Source of the DNA: Devosia rhizoryzae
GTDB lineage: Bacteria > Pseudomonadota > Alphaproteobacteria > Rhizobiales > Devosiaceae
Reading direction: 5' to 3'
Length of the DNA stretch: 64,000 nt
Assembly (NCBI RefSeq): GCF_016698665.1
Contig: NZ_CP068046.1
Span: 2,108,001 to 2,172,000, forward strand
The position numbers and the translations under genes were made by a program. The notes under the pieces are model-generated. The model was not told where the DNA came from, did no database searches, and saw only the letters and a program-made list of their open reading frames with translations. The number at the start of each line of letters is the position of its first letter. Position 1 is the stretch's first letter. Shown here piece by piece: positions 27,603-36,423 of this stretch.

Positions 27603-28663
27603 CGCGTCCACTCCGCTTCGAGGCGATCGACCCAGAGGGCGCAGCCGGAGGCGGCGATTGGCGCTGTTGCACCCAAGCGCTCCAAAAGGCGATCATATTG
27701 GCCCCCGGAGGCGAGCACGGTGCCGCCCTGCCCGCGCATTTCGAAGACGATGCCGGTGTAGTAATCGAGGCGCGGCGAAAAGCTGGCGTCGAAGGTCACA
27801 CGCGCTTCGCCCAGGCTTTCGAGATGCCTGCGGATGGTGCGAAGCGGGGCGCCGAGAAAGAGCCGGTGCTGCTCGCCAAGCGTTTCAAGCTGGCGCAAAG
27901 CAGAGAGGGCATCGCCCTTGATGGCGAGATAGGCGCGCAGGAGTTTCAGTGTTGCGGCCGGAACGTGAGCGGCATCAAGGGCTTGCTGCTCGAGGAAACG
28001 GTCGGCGATCTCGGCGGGGGTGCGGCCTTCGGACAGGCTGAGGCCAGCAGAGACCATGCGGGCGGTGACGTCCTCTACCAGATCGTCACGGCTCGGCTGC
28101 TCGCTGCGCGGCAGATCGGGCGCAGCTTCGAGGCGCGTCAGAAGACGATCCATGGCCTCGGTGTGACCGAAGCGATGGCGAATGCGGGAGCGCCAGGCAT
28201 CGGGCATATTGGCCTGCTGCAGCAGCGCTTCGAAGAGGCCGACGCCGCCGAGGTGAACGTTGGGTGCTACCCCATAAAGCGAAAGCGCCGCGCGGGCGAA
28301 GGTCAGCACCTGATCGAGGGCGAGGTCACCATCGGGCTGGGCGAGAAGCTCGATGCCGGCCTGATCGAACTCGGCTGGGCCGGTGTCGCGCTGGCGGAAG
28401 ATCGGTCCAAGATAGGAGAATGCCGCGGCGTCGCGGGTTCCAGCGGCAATGTAATCGGCGACGATGGGCAGGGTGAAATCGGGGCGCAGGCAGTATTCGG
28501 CGCCGGTCTGGTCGGTGGTGAGCAGGAGGCGGCGCCCGAACTCTTCGCCGGCGAGATCGAAATAGGGATCGGCGGAAAGCAGCAGGGGCGGCTTGGCGCG
28601 ATAGCCGCCCTGGGCCTCGACCAGCGTCTCGAGCTGCGCGCGGCGCATCGCGGCGTTGGTCAT
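27599..28663 (-). CDS. hisZ: ATP phosphoribosyltransferase regulatory subunit
   Basis: 354 residues, a class II synthetase-like paralogue of HisRS that has lost charging activity. It keeps [39 protein letters not shown] and [14 protein letters not shown], but without the HisRS anticodon-binding tail. It pairs with short HisG and gives feedback control by histidine. ATG at 28663 overlaps the hisS stop by 4 bp, and hisG follows by 4-bp overlap. Confidence 0.95.
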   Translation of the reverse strand: MTNAAMRRAQLETLVEAQGGYRAKPPLLLSADPYFDLAGEEFGRRLLLTTDQTGAEYCLRPDFTLPIVADYIAAGTRDAAAFSYLGPIFRQRDTGPAEFDQAGIELLAQPDGDLALDQVLTFARAALSLYGVAPNVHLGGVGLFEALLQQANMPDAWRSRIRHRFGHTEAMDRLLTRLEAAPDLPRSEQPSRDDLVEDVTARMVSAGLSLSEGRTPAEIADRFLEQQALDAAHVPAATLKLLRAYLAIKGDALSALRQLETLGEQHRLFLGAPLRTIRRHLESLGEARVTFDASFSPRLDYYTGIVFEMRGQGGTVLASGGQYDRLLERLGATAPIAASGCALWVDRLEAEWTR

Positions 28664-30156
28664 TGCTCGCTCAGCAACTTCTTGACCGCGTCCACAAGCT
28701 CACTGCGCTTGATCTCGAACTGACCGGGACGAGCAGCCTTCCATTCGGCGTTGTCGGTTATGGCTTGCGCCGCAAGCTTGCCGGCGATGAGATCCTTGAC
28801 CTGCAGCACGCCCTGTTCGCGCTCCTGCGATCCTTCGATAATGGCGATCGGCGAGTTGCGCTTGTCGGCGTAAGCGACCTGCTTGCCGAAGTTCTTGGTG
28901 TTACCCAGAAACATTTCGGCCCGGATGCCGGCACTGCGGAGTTCGGAGACCATGGCCTGGTAGCCGGCCATCTGCTCCTTGTCCATGACGAGGACTACGA
29001 CCGGGCCAAGGGGCTCGGTGGCACCGAGATTGCCGGTGAGTTTAAGGGCGTTGGCAAGGCGCGAAACGCCGATGGAAAAACCGGTAGCGGGCACCGGTTC
29101 GCGGCGGAAGCGGGAGACGAGGCCGTCATAGCGGCCACCGCCACCGACGGAGCCGAAGACGACGTCCTGGCCCTTTTCGTTCTGGACCTTGAAGGTGAGT
29201 TCGATTTCGAAGACCGGGCCGGTGTAATATTCGAGGCCGCGGACGACGGAGGGGTCGAGAATGACGCGACCGCCAAAGCCTGCGGCGCTGACGAGACCGA
29301 AGATGGAGGCGAGTTCCTGGACGCCCTGGAGGCCGGTCTCGGAGCCACCGATCAGGCCAGCCAGCGTATTGATGGTCGCGACAACATGAGCATTGCTGCC
29401 CTTTTCGATGCCGTCGGCGGGAAGGCCGCTATCGACATAGGCGAGGATCGGCTCGATCTGCTCCGGCGGTAGACCGGCGCCCTTGGTGAAGTCGCCGCTT
29501 TCGTCCTTGCGGCCGGCGCCGAGCAGCAGGCGAACGCCCTCGGGACCAAACTTGTCGAGCTTGTCGATGGCGCGAAGGACGGTGAGCTTCTGCTCGTCAG
29601 TGCTGACACCCGCGGTCGCAAGAACACCGTCGAGCACCTTGCGGTTGTTGACGCGGACGACGTACTGGCCCTCCAGGCCCAGTGCATCCATGACGTCGGC
29701 CATCATCATGCACATTTCGGCGTCGGCTTCCGGGCCGCCTGCCCCGACGGTGTCGGCGTCGAATTGCATGAACTGGCGGAAGCGGCCGGGGCCGGGCTTT
29801 TCGTTGCGGAAGACATAGCCCTGGCGGTAGGAGCGATAGGGCTTTGGCAGGCTCTCGAGATTTTCAGCGAAAAAGCGAGCGAGCGGCGCGGTGAGATCGT
29901 AGCGCAAGCTCATCCACTGTTCGTCATCGTCCTGCAGCGAGAAAACGCCGGCATTGGGCCGGTCGGTGTCAGGCAGGAATTTGCCAAGGGTCTCGGTGTA
30001 TTCAAAAAGCGGCGTTTCGACGGGATCGAAGCCATAGCGCTCATAGACCGTGCGGATCTTGTTGATCATGGCGCCCACAGCGGCGATTTCGCCGGGGGTG
30101 CGATCTTCAAAACCACGCGGCAGACGCGGCGTGATGAGCTTGGTCTTTTCGGACAT
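28660..30156 (-). CDS. hisS: Histidyl-tRNA synthetase
   Basis: 498-residue class II synthetase of the alphaproteobacterial type. Motif 1/2 regions are [28 protein letters not shown] and [24 protein letters not shown]. The histidine-specific motif is [12 protein letters not shown]. The anticodon domain follows with [19 protein letters not shown]. Because tRNA-His in this group lacks G-1, this enzyme must recognise A73; the partner tRNA is at 33658-33734. Start at 30156: GAAGG lies 7 bases upstream and the protein begins [19 protein letters not shown]. Confidence 0.97.
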   Translation of the reverse strand: MSEKTKLITPRLPRGFEDRTPGEIAAVGAMINKIRTVYERYGFDPVETPLFEYTETLGKFLPDTDRPNAGVFSLQDDDEQWMSLRYDLTAPLARFFAENLESLPKPYRSYRQGYVFRNEKPGPGRFRQFMQFDADTVGAGGPEADAEMCMMMADVMDALGLEGQYVVRVNNRKVLDGVLATAGVSTDEQKLTVLRAIDKLDKFGPEGVRLLLGAGRKDESGDFTKGAGLPPEQIEPILAYVDSGLPADGIEKGSNAHVVATINTLAGLIGGSETGLQGVQELASIFGLVSAAGFGGRVILDPSVVRGLEYYTGPVFEIELTFKVQNEKGQDVVFGSVGGGGRYDGLVSRFRREPVPATGFSIGVSRLANALKLTGNLGATEPLGPVVVLVMDKEQMAGYQAMVSELRSAGIRAEMFLGNTKNFGKQVAYADKRNSPIAIIEGSQEREQGVLQVKDLIAGKLAAQAITDNAEWKAARPGQFEIKRSELVDAVKKLLSEQ

Positions 30157-30219
30157 TTTTGGGCCTTCGGTGATCGCGCCGTTCCTAGACGATTGGCTTG
30201 AGGGAGACAACAGCGAAGG

Positions 30220-30255
30220 CCCCCACCCGGCCTCCCCCGTTAGACGGGGGAGGAG
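30220..30255. repeat. Single family C palindrome
   Basis: CCCCACCCGGCCTCCCCCGT with AGACGGGGGAGGAG forms a hairpin upstream of hisS, in the minus-strand direction. Confidence 0.6.
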
Positions 30256-30291
30256 AAGAGAGGCGGCTCACATGGAGACTGGAGAAAGTCG

Positions 30292-30314
30292 GCGGCCGGG
30301 TGGTGCCCGGCCGC
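30292..30314 (-). terminator. Hairpin after the small gene at 30324
   Basis: 9-bp stem GCGGCCGGG / CCCGGCCGC with a 5-base loop, followed on the minus strand by CGACTTTCTCC. It lies 10 bases beyond the stop of the DUF1127-like gene and therefore supports its transcription. Confidence 0.6.
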
Positions 30315-30323
30315 TATCCTATC

Positions 30324-30587
30324 TCAAGGCGATCTCCGGCCCGGCGGTTGGAGCCTGAAGGTGTGGAGATCGACGCCGGTCCAATGTGCCGGCACTGCTG
30401 CCGGGTCTAAGCCGACATCGGCCCGCAGACTTGCCGGCACTTCGCTATAGCGGGCAGGCTTCTGGGCCCACCAGGCGCCGATTGCGGCAAACATAACGGG
30501 CACAAGGCCGCGCTGGCGCACGGCGTCGGCGATGGAGAATTCGAGGCGCAGCACGACGCTGGCTTCGCTGAGCACGTTTGAAGACAT
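30324..30587 (-). CDS. Small DUF1127-like protein
   Basis: 87 residues from an ATG at 30587. A TTG at 30608 with AGGAGG about 10 bases upstream would give 94 residues, beginning (L)CPPDIAMSSN; I cannot decide between them. The centre AWWAQKPARYSEVPASLRADVGLD resembles the tail of DUF1127 proteins (x-x-L-R-x-D-I/V-G-L-D), with a hydrophobic helix before it. DUF1127 proteins in Hyphomicrobiales are RNA-binding or stress-linked regulators, so the role here is inferred. A 19-codon frame lies about 160 bp upstream and a terminator just behind. Confidence 0.55.
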   Translation of the reverse strand: MSSNVLSEASVVLRLEFSIADAVRQRGLVPVMFAAIGAWWAQKPARYSEVPASLRADVGLDPAAVPAHWTGVDLHTFRLQPPGRRSP

Positions 30588-30747
30588 TGCGATATCCGGC
30601 GGGCACAACGCCAGCCGGCCTCCTGTTGAGACGGTTGGAGAACATGCGGATTCCGGACGCAGTGCGACCCGGTTTCAGCAGATGGGCGTTGGGGGTTTAA
30701 AGAAGTTCGCGGGCCGGTCAGGGCCGCGGGCACATCAGGCGCGAGCG

Positions 30748-30807
30748 TTAGGCTCGGACGGTATGATGGCGTGTGGGACCCGAGCGGCGGAACATCACAT
30801 TAGTCAT
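30748..30807 (-). CDS. Possible 19-residue leader peptide
   Basis: ATG at 30807 preceded by GGGAGG at 7-base spacing, coding for MTNVMFRRSGPTRHHTVRA and a TAA stop. It ends about 140 bases ahead of the DUF1127-like gene on the same strand. The strong ribosome-binding site makes translation likely, but no family is known. A 14-bp palindrome lies about 45 bases upstream of it. Confidence 0.4.
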   Translation of the reverse strand: MTNVMFRRSGPTRHHTVRA

Positions 30808-30853
30808 TGAGTGCCTCCCTCGGGTTGGCAGTTGCGAACGAGGACTGGATACA

Positions 30854-30867
30854 TCACGCCGGCGTGA
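30854..30867. promoter_or_regulatory. 14-bp palindrome upstream of leader peptide
   Basis: TCACGCCGGCGTGA is a perfect palindrome between the DUF1127-like locus and the L,D-transpeptidase gene. On the minus strand TTGCAA and TACACT 15 bases apart lie upstream and could be a weak promoter. It could be an operator for either divergent transcript. Confidence 0.4.
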
Positions 30868-31111
30868 GCCGCAAGCAGGACATGTGGCAGCGTGTCGCAG
30901 AGTGTAGTTGTTGTTGCAGCATTGCAACGCTCGCAATTGCCGCGCTCAGCGCATGCGAGACGCTACGGGGATAGGTAATGCGGTTTTCCTCCAGCGCCCG
31001 CGTCACCGTTTCTTAACCTACCTTGATTGCGTGGGATTAACCACGCGGCTTGACCTCTCCTTGGTGCTTCTGCGGCACATTGCCCGGCAAGCATTTTGGG
31101 GATGCAGAAGC
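30868..31111. other. Intergenic stretch with divergent promoters
   Basis: About 245 bases between the DUF1127-like locus and the L,D-transpeptidase gene, leading in both directions. I see an A/T-richer stretch near 30905-30950 but no clear -10/-35 pair on the plus strand and no RNA gene signature. Confidence 0.4.
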
Positions 31112-31741
31112 ATGAGCATACGTTTCACCCGCAGTCTTGTTGCCGCGCTTGCGGCACTGCCCGTTGTTTTCTCCACGCTACCTGCCAACGCGCAGACTTT
31201 TTACCCCGGCTGGCGCTTCGCTCCGCCTCCGGGTGTCACCATTGTCCAGGGCCGCCCGCGCCATGCCCTGGCCATGCAGGCTAATACGCAAGTGTCGTCG
31301 GTCTACCTGCGCCAGGTCGTTGCCTACCAGACCAGCGAGAGCAGCGGCACGATCGTGGTCGATAGCCAGGCGCACTTCCTTTATTTCGTGCTCGGCGGCG
31401 GCCAGGCTCTGCGTTACGGCATTGGCGTTGCCCGCGATGGTTTTGAATGGAGTGGCACGCATCGCGTGACGCGCAAGGCCGAGTGGCCGAGCTGGACGCC
31501 ACCGGCCGAGATGCGCCGCCGCCAGCCGGGGCTTCCCACCTTCATGGAAGGCGGACGCGCGGACAATCCGATGGGCGCTCGCGCGCTTTACCTCGGCTCG
31601 ACGCTTTACCGCATTCACGGCACGATTGAGCCCTGGACCATCGGCACCAATGTGTCATCGGGCTGCATCCGCATGGTCAATGAAGATGTCATCGACCTTT
31701 ACGAGCGCGTGCAACTTAATACCAAAGTGGTCGTCCTTTAA
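31112..31741 (+). CDS. L,D-transpeptidase (YkuD domain)
   Basis: 209-residue exported protein with a signal peptide (MSIRFTRSLVAALAALPVVFSTLPANAQ). The YkuD catalytic region has YRIHGTIEPWTIGTN followed by SSGCIRMVNEDVIDLYERV, with the nucleophile Cys in SxGCxR and the His upstream. These enzymes make 3-3 peptidoglycan cross-links or attach proteins to peptidoglycan. The ATG at 31112 is supported by the signal peptide; upstream frames lack one. The next gene on the strand is the TadG-like protein. Confidence 0.92.
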   Translation: MSIRFTRSLVAALAALPVVFSTLPANAQTFYPGWRFAPPPGVTIVQGRPRHALAMQANTQVSSVYLRQVVAYQTSESSGTIVVDSQAHFLYFVLGGGQALRYGIGVARDGFEWSGTHRVTRKAEWPSWTPPAEMRRRQPGLPTFMEGGRADNPMGARALYLGSTLYRIHGTIEPWTIGTNVSSGCIRMVNEDVIDLYERVQLNTKVVVL

Positions 31742-31803
31742 TAAGGACTTTGCGCCAGACTTGCCCCGATGCCCCGCAAGGGGCCTTCGGGGTTGCGCGT
31801 CCT

Positions 31804-33639
31804 ATGTCCCAGTTCACAAGACTTCTCCGCCGTTTTGGTCGGGACGAAAGCGGCGTCTTTGCCGTCATCTTCGGGCTCATGGCCATTGTGCTCATCGCGC
31901 TGGGTGGCGCGGTGGTCGATTATGTGTCGTTGGAGCAGACGCGGGCGCGGGCGCAGACAGCGCTCGATGCTGCGGCACTGGCGCTGCAGCGCGATATCGA
32001 CAGGGTGGGCGTTACCAAAGAAGACATCCGCCTTCGCGCCGAAAACATCGTCAAAGAACGGATCGGCGACACGCGGGTATCGGTCAAGGTGGACCGCATA
32101 AGCATCGAGCCAGAATCGGGCCGGCTGCTGCTGGGCGGCGATTTCACGCTACCAACGATGTTCGTGAGCCTCGTCGGCGTCAATCAGCTTGGCGCCAGCT
32201 TCACCTCGGAAGCGATGCAGGGTGCGGTGAACATGGAGGTGGCCATTGCGCTCGACATCACCGGTTCGATGGAGGGCAGCCGCATCACCGACCTTCAAAA
32301 TGCAAGCTACGAACTGATTGAAACGATCCTTGCCAATAACGGCGGCGACACAACCGCCAGGGTTGCGCTTGTTCCCTATGCGCAGTCCGTCAACGCCGGA
32401 ATCTATGCCGATGCGCTGCGTGGGCCGATCCGCCTGCCGCGCACGATCCAGAACATCACCTGGAGCAGCGGATCCGCCAAGACTATCTCAAGCATCGACA
32501 AGAACAATCCAGCCAAGGTAAACGTCACCAACCACGGCTTTCTGGTCAATGACTGGGTTTATATCACCGGCGTCAGCAGCATGACGCAGGTGAACAACAA
32601 ACCTTTCAGAGTTTCGACAATCGGCAACGGGTTTTTCACGCTGGCTGGGGTTGATGCGCGCAATTACAGCAAGGGTACCGGCGGCTCGGTCATCAAGTGT
32701 CTCGCGGCCAATTGCGACCCGGTGATCACCTCTCCCGGCCATGGCTATGCGGAAGGCGAGCAGATCATCATCACCGGTGCCCGCGGCATCACAGATTTCA
32801 ACAACATTGCGTTCAACATCTCAACGGTGACGGCAAACTCGTTCGTGCTGCCTGGCGCCAGCTTCTCGCGCACCAGCACCTATTCAACCAATAGCGGACG
32901 ATTTTATTGCAACTGGCAGAGCGCGACAGTGGGGTGCTCGGAATATCAATTCCGCAATATCTGGAATCAGACCCGCACCAATGCGTACACGACCTGCGTA
33001 ACGGACCGGGTTGCCCCGATTAACGACCGGGCGCCCAGCACAACCTTTGCCAGCCGCAATTATCCTGAGCCGAAAAATGGCTGCATCAGCAACAGCATCG
33101 TGCCGCTGACTACCGATGAGGGGGCGCTTGACAACGCGATCAAGGCGTTCGAGGCATCCGGTTCTACAGCGGGCAGTCTGGGCATCTTGTGGAGCTGGTA
33201 TATGCTGGCGCCCAACTTCGGCAATGTCTGGCCCGACAACCGGCCGGCGCCCTACAATGAGGACGACCTGCTCAAGGCCGTTATCATCATGACGGACGGT
33301 GCCTTCAACACGGTGCATTGCAACGGCGTCGTTGCCAAGAACTCGGGACCTGGCAGCTCGATCTATTCCTACGGTGATTTTGACTACATCAACTGCGATG
33401 CCGCCAATGGAGATGCGGAAAAGCAGGCCAAAGCCTACTGCGCCGCGATGAAGAATGGCACCGGGATCGTGGTTTACACCGTTGGCTTCGGGATCACCAA
33501 AGGCAGCGATGCGGCCAAGCTCCTGGAAGGCTGCGCCACCTCCACCAGCAACGCTTTTCTTGCAGAAAACGGGGACGCCCTTATCGGTGCCTTCCGCCAG
33601 ATCGCGCGCAACATCTCGGCCTTACGCCTGACGCTATGA
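31804..33639 (+). CDS. TadG-like VWA protein with inserted repeat modules
   Basis: 611 residues. The N terminus FGRDESGVFAVIFGLMAIVLIALGGAVVDYVSLEQTRARAQTALDAAAL is the TadE/TadG-type single membrane anchor. A VWA domain has MIDAS residues in IALDITGSMEGSR and a later MTDGAFN. Inside the VWA region, two copies of a ~65-residue module lie at roughly 32503-32700 and 32704-32910: NVTNHGFLVNDWVYITGVSSMTQVNNKPF and ITSPGHGYAEGEQIIITGARGITDFNNIAF, each followed by a [FN]xV/IS/TTV...F.L core. They resemble phage-tail/E1-FCCH-type repeats. TadG proteins are Flp-pilus pseudopilin-like; no tad cluster is nearby. Start at 31804 has a weak ribosome-binding site. Confidence 0.82.
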   Translation: MSQFTRLLRRFGRDESGVFAVIFGLMAIVLIALGGAVVDYVSLEQTRARAQTALDAAALALQRDIDRVGVTKEDIRLRAENIVKERIGDTRVSVKVDRISIEPESGRLLLGGDFTLPTMFVSLVGVNQLGASFTSEAMQGAVNMEVAIALDITGSMEGSRITDLQNASYELIETILANNGGDTTARVALVPYAQSVNAGIYADALRGPIRLPRTIQNITWSSGSAKTISSIDKNNPAKVNVTNHGFLVNDWVYITGVSSMTQVNNKPFRVSTIGNGFFTLAGVDARNYSKGTGGSVIKCLAANCDPVITSPGHGYAEGEQIIITGARGITDFNNIAFNISTVTANSFVLPGASFSRTSTYSTNSGRFYCNWQSATVGCSEYQFRNIWNQTRTNAYTTCVTDRVAPINDRAPSTTFASRNYPEPKNGCISNSIVPLTTDEGALDNAIKAFEASGSTAGSLGILWSWYMLAPNFGNVWPDNRPAPYNEDDLLKAVIIMTDGAFNTVHCNGVVAKNSGPGSSIYSYGDFDYINCDAANGDAEKQAKAYCAAMKNGTGIVVYTVGFGITKGSDAAKLLEGCATSTSNAFLAENGDALIGAFRQIARNISALRLTL

Positions 33640-33657
33640 TCCGTTGTCTGAGGGAAG

Positions 33658-33734
33658 TGGTACCGCCTCCCCGGATTGAACGGGGGACCTCTAGATCCAC
33701 AATCTAGCGCTCTAACCAACTGAGCTAAGGCGGC
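33658..33734 (-). tRNA. tRNA-His (GTG anticodon)
   Basis: 77 bases on the minus strand: acceptor stem GCCGCCT with AGGCGGT, D arm GCTCAGTTGGTTAGAGC, anticodon stem CTAGA-TTGTGGA-TCTAG with anticodon GTG, T arm CCCCG-TTCAATC-CGGGG, and an encoded ACCA end. The discriminator is A73 and the tRNA starts with G1:U72, with no extra G-1. This is the alphaproteobacterial form; most other organisms have G-1 and C73. It sits 18 bases after the TadG-like gene, on the opposite strand. Confidence 0.98.
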
Positions 33735-33778
33735 AAAGGGTTTTGAGGGCGGCAAAAGCTCTGCCCGAAAACGCGCGG

Positions 33779-33807
33779 AACATAGGTCGAGTTGATCGGG
33801 ATGACAA
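33779..33807 (-). promoter_or_regulatory. Promoter of tRNA-His
   Basis: TTGTCA (33802-33807) and TATGTT (33779-33784) with a 17-base spacer, read on the minus strand, about 45 bases upstream of the tRNA. Near-consensus sigma-70 promoter. Confidence 0.75.
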
Positions 33808-34026
33808 GCAGTGATTTTGCGTCCTGTGGACAGCCCAGCCACGCAAGGCAGTTGCGTGACCAAACGTTAGGGAAAGCAGCTTAACCATGGGGAGCGATGC
33901 TCGCACCGCCGGTCCAGGCCGCTCTGGATTCGAGGGCACGCGCACTATATTGAAGAACACTTAAGGAACCTTGGGCGTTTGTGCCGTTATGGAACAAACA
34001 CCGCGTCGACCCTTCAAAGGCTGTCT
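33808..34026. other. Intergenic stretch between tRNA-His and PAS gene
   Basis: About 220 bases, presumably holding the promoter of the PAS protein gene. I see no repeat or RNA signature in it. Confidence 0.4.
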
Positions 34027-36423
34027 ATGAATGAGCGCTGGAGCACATTGCCGGATGCACGCCGCGTTCTGCCTTTGGCGGAAGACGCGCGCCCGGCTTG
34101 GCTTTGGTCGCAGGACGGGCAGAGGCTGATCTGGTCCAACCGGGCCGCAGAGCTGTTTGCTGCCAAGATCAAGAAGGGCGCGCTCAAGCTGGCGCCAGCG
34201 GCGGTGCCGATCAAGGGACAGATCAACCGGATCATGCGGCTCGGCACGACGGGCCGCAGCAGCCTGGCACGTATCCAGTTCCTGACCGGCGAGCGGCCGG
34301 TTTCCGCCACGTGTTCGACAACGCCGTTGGTTTGGGAAGAAAGCGAGCCGGTCCTCCTGATCACGGCAGTCGATCCGATCGCCGACGACATTTTGGCTTT
34401 GGCGCGCGGGGAAGCCGAGCCAGAGCTGGTGCAGCCCATCGAAGAGCCGGTACGCGACGAGCCCGCACCCGACGCGGCCTATGAGCATGAGCTTGAAAGC
34501 TGGCGCGACGCCGATGCCGAGACCGTCTATGAGCCGGCGCCGGCAATGGAGCCCGACCCTGAGGCAGATGCGCCGGAGCAGTGGAGCGCGGCGCTGGCCG
34601 AAGATGAGCCCGTTGCTCCCGTTATCGAGCCCGTAGAGCCAGTCGTCGCCGCTGTCGAAGACAGTCAGGGCTCCAACCGGCTCAGCAGCCTGATCGATCG
34701 CCTGGCGGCAGACGACGCGCTGTTTTCGCCTTTGACCGAGGCGGATGACGTGGCACCTGCCCTGGCGACCGAAGTTCCGGAGCCGGCGCCGCTGCTGTTC
34801 AAGGTCACGGGGCGAGGCTTTACGCCAAACGTCGTCGAATCAGCCGAGCCCGTCGTGGAAGAGGCCGCAGTGCCCCCGCCACCCGATGCCGAAACTGTGG
34901 AGCGGGTGTCGCGCTACAATTTCGACGAGCTTTCCCGCATTTTGTCCGATCGCGTCGGCAACCAGCCGCCGGCCACGACCAAGACGGAGACATCGACACC
35001 GGGCGCGCTGATCAATCTGGGCGGCGAAACGCTGGTGCTGAACCGGCTGCCGCTCGGCATCCTGGTGTTTCGAGACCAACAAATCCTTTTTGCAAACCGC
35101 GCCATCACCGAAATGGTGGGCTACGAGTCCGTCGAAAGCCTGCGCAAAGCGGGGCTTGCGGCCATGTTCCCCTCGGCAGGGGGCGATGACCAGAGTGCGG
35201 GACCGGTCAATCACCTGGTGCAGCGCGACGGTACGCTGGTGCCCGTGACGGCGCGGTTGCAGTCGATCTCCTGGCAGGGCCGCCCTGCCCTGATGTTGTC
35301 GGCGAGCACGACTGAAGTGCGCACCGGCCACGAAGATGCGGTCAAGGCCTTCGCACAAAGCTTTGCCGATATCCGCGGCGATGGTTTTATCGACGCCAAT
35401 CGCGCCGGCGTCGTCAACTTCGGCAGTGAGCAGGCAGCGAACCTGCTGGCGGGCGGCAAGGTCTTGGCCGGAAGGCCGATTGCCGATCTTGTTGGCAGTG
35501 CCGATGTCGTCGCACTGCGCGCTTTTCTCGAGCGCCCGGCACGCTTTGCCGAAACGGCGCGGCCATGCCTCACCTTGCGCTCCGCCGATGGTCGCAGCGA
35601 GATTCTGCTCTTTGCGCTTGGTCAGGCTGGGGTCCTGTCCGGCTATTTCGGGCTGGTGCGCGGCCGCGAAGCGGCTCCCGCGCGGATCAGTGCCGCAAGC
35701 GACGTCGATCCGGCGCTGCTCGGACGCATCAGCCGCGGCGTGCGGCGGCCGCTCAACACCATTGTCGGCTTCTCCGACCTCATCCGCTCCAAGGCCTTCG
35801 GCGCTCTCAACAACGAGCGCTATGAAGGCTATGCCGACGACATCGCCCGCGCGGCGCAGGAGATTGCAGCGCTTGTCGACGAACTCGACGACTATGCGCG
35901 GCTGCGCGACGGACGCTATCTGCCGCAGCGGGCAAGCCTCGATCTCACCGCGCTTCTCGAAAGCTGCGTGCTGCGCATTCGCGACCAGGCCAATGCGAAC
36001 CGCGTCATCGTCCGCAATGCGATTTCGGAAACCCTGCCCAGGATCACCGCCGATCGCGCGTCGCTGGCACAAGCGGTGCTGAACCTTCTTGCCAGCGCCA
36101 TCGACCAGACGCCGGTCGGCGGCGCCGTGGTCATCTCGGCACAGCGGCACGACGATGGCGCCATCGTCATCCAGGTGCGCGACAGCTCGGCCGGCGCGGT
36201 CGACATGTCCGAGCGCTTCGTGGTCTTCCGCGACGGTGTCGGGCGGGACGGGCAGGCGCTGGCGCCGGTGCGGTCAAGCGTTGGCCTTGCGTTGACGCGC
36301 TCGCTCCTGGCGGTCAATACGGTGTCCTTGTCGGTCGATCCGGCGGGTGCGGAAGGGCTGTTGTTCAGCCTCAAGATCCCGGCCGACCTCGTCGACGAAC
36401 GCTCGGCCGTTCGCGACAACTAA
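34027..36423 (+). CDS. PAS protein with degenerate histidine kinase domains
   Basis: 798 residues. Residues 1-300 are acidic and proline-rich with an N-terminal module (RPAWLWSQDGQRLIWSNRAAELFAA). A PAS domain at about 345-460 has LGILVFRDQQILFANRAITEMVGYE and a second PAS-like region follows. The HisKA-like helix reads ISRGVRRPLNTIVGFSDLI, so the phosphoacceptor His of the S-H-E-x-R-x-P-L-N box is Arg570. In the HATPase region the N-box reads NLLASAIDQTP with Ser690 at the catalytic Asn, and the G-boxes are also degraded (DSSAGAVD, SVGLALTRSLL). It is therefore unlikely to phosphorylate itself. The start at 34027 has AAGG upstream. No response regulator lies next to it. Confidence 0.8.
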   Translation: MNERWSTLPDARRVLPLAEDARPAWLWSQDGQRLIWSNRAAELFAAKIKKGALKLAPAAVPIKGQINRIMRLGTTGRSSLARIQFLTGERPVSATCSTTPLVWEESEPVLLITAVDPIADDILALARGEAEPELVQPIEEPVRDEPAPDAAYEHELESWRDADAETVYEPAPAMEPDPEADAPEQWSAALAEDEPVAPVIEPVEPVVAAVEDSQGSNRLSSLIDRLAADDALFSPLTEADDVAPALATEVPEPAPLLFKVTGRGFTPNVVESAEPVVEEAAVPPPPDAETVERVSRYNFDELSRILSDRVGNQPPATTKTETSTPGALINLGGETLVLNRLPLGILVFRDQQILFANRAITEMVGYESVESLRKAGLAAMFPSAGGDDQSAGPVNHLVQRDGTLVPVTARLQSISWQGRPALMLSASTTEVRTGHEDAVKAFAQSFADIRGDGFIDANRAGVVNFGSEQAANLLAGGKVLAGRPIADLVGSADVVALRAFLERPARFAETARPCLTLRSADGRSEILLFALGQAGVLSGYFGLVRGREAAPARISAASDVDPALLGRISRGVRRPLNTIVGFSDLIRSKAFGALNNERYEGYADDIARAAQEIAALVDELDDYARLRDGRYLPQRASLDLTALLESCVLRIRDQANANRVIVRNAISETLPRITADRASLAQAVLNLLASAIDQTPVGGAVVISAQRHDDGAIVIQVRDSSAGAVDMSERFVVFRDGVGRDGQALAPVRSSVGLALTRSLLAVNTVSLSVDPAGAEGLLFSLKIPADLVDERSAVRDN

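Noticed and set aside
30407..30733. A 108-codon minus-strand frame overlapping the DUF1127-like gene in another frame.
   Set aside because: Cys/Ser/Pro-rich low-information translation, and it competes with the frame that ends at a hairpin terminator.
34840..36150. A 436-codon minus-strand frame across the PAS protein.
   Set aside because: Antisense shadow; the plus-strand protein has PAS and kinase-type motifs.
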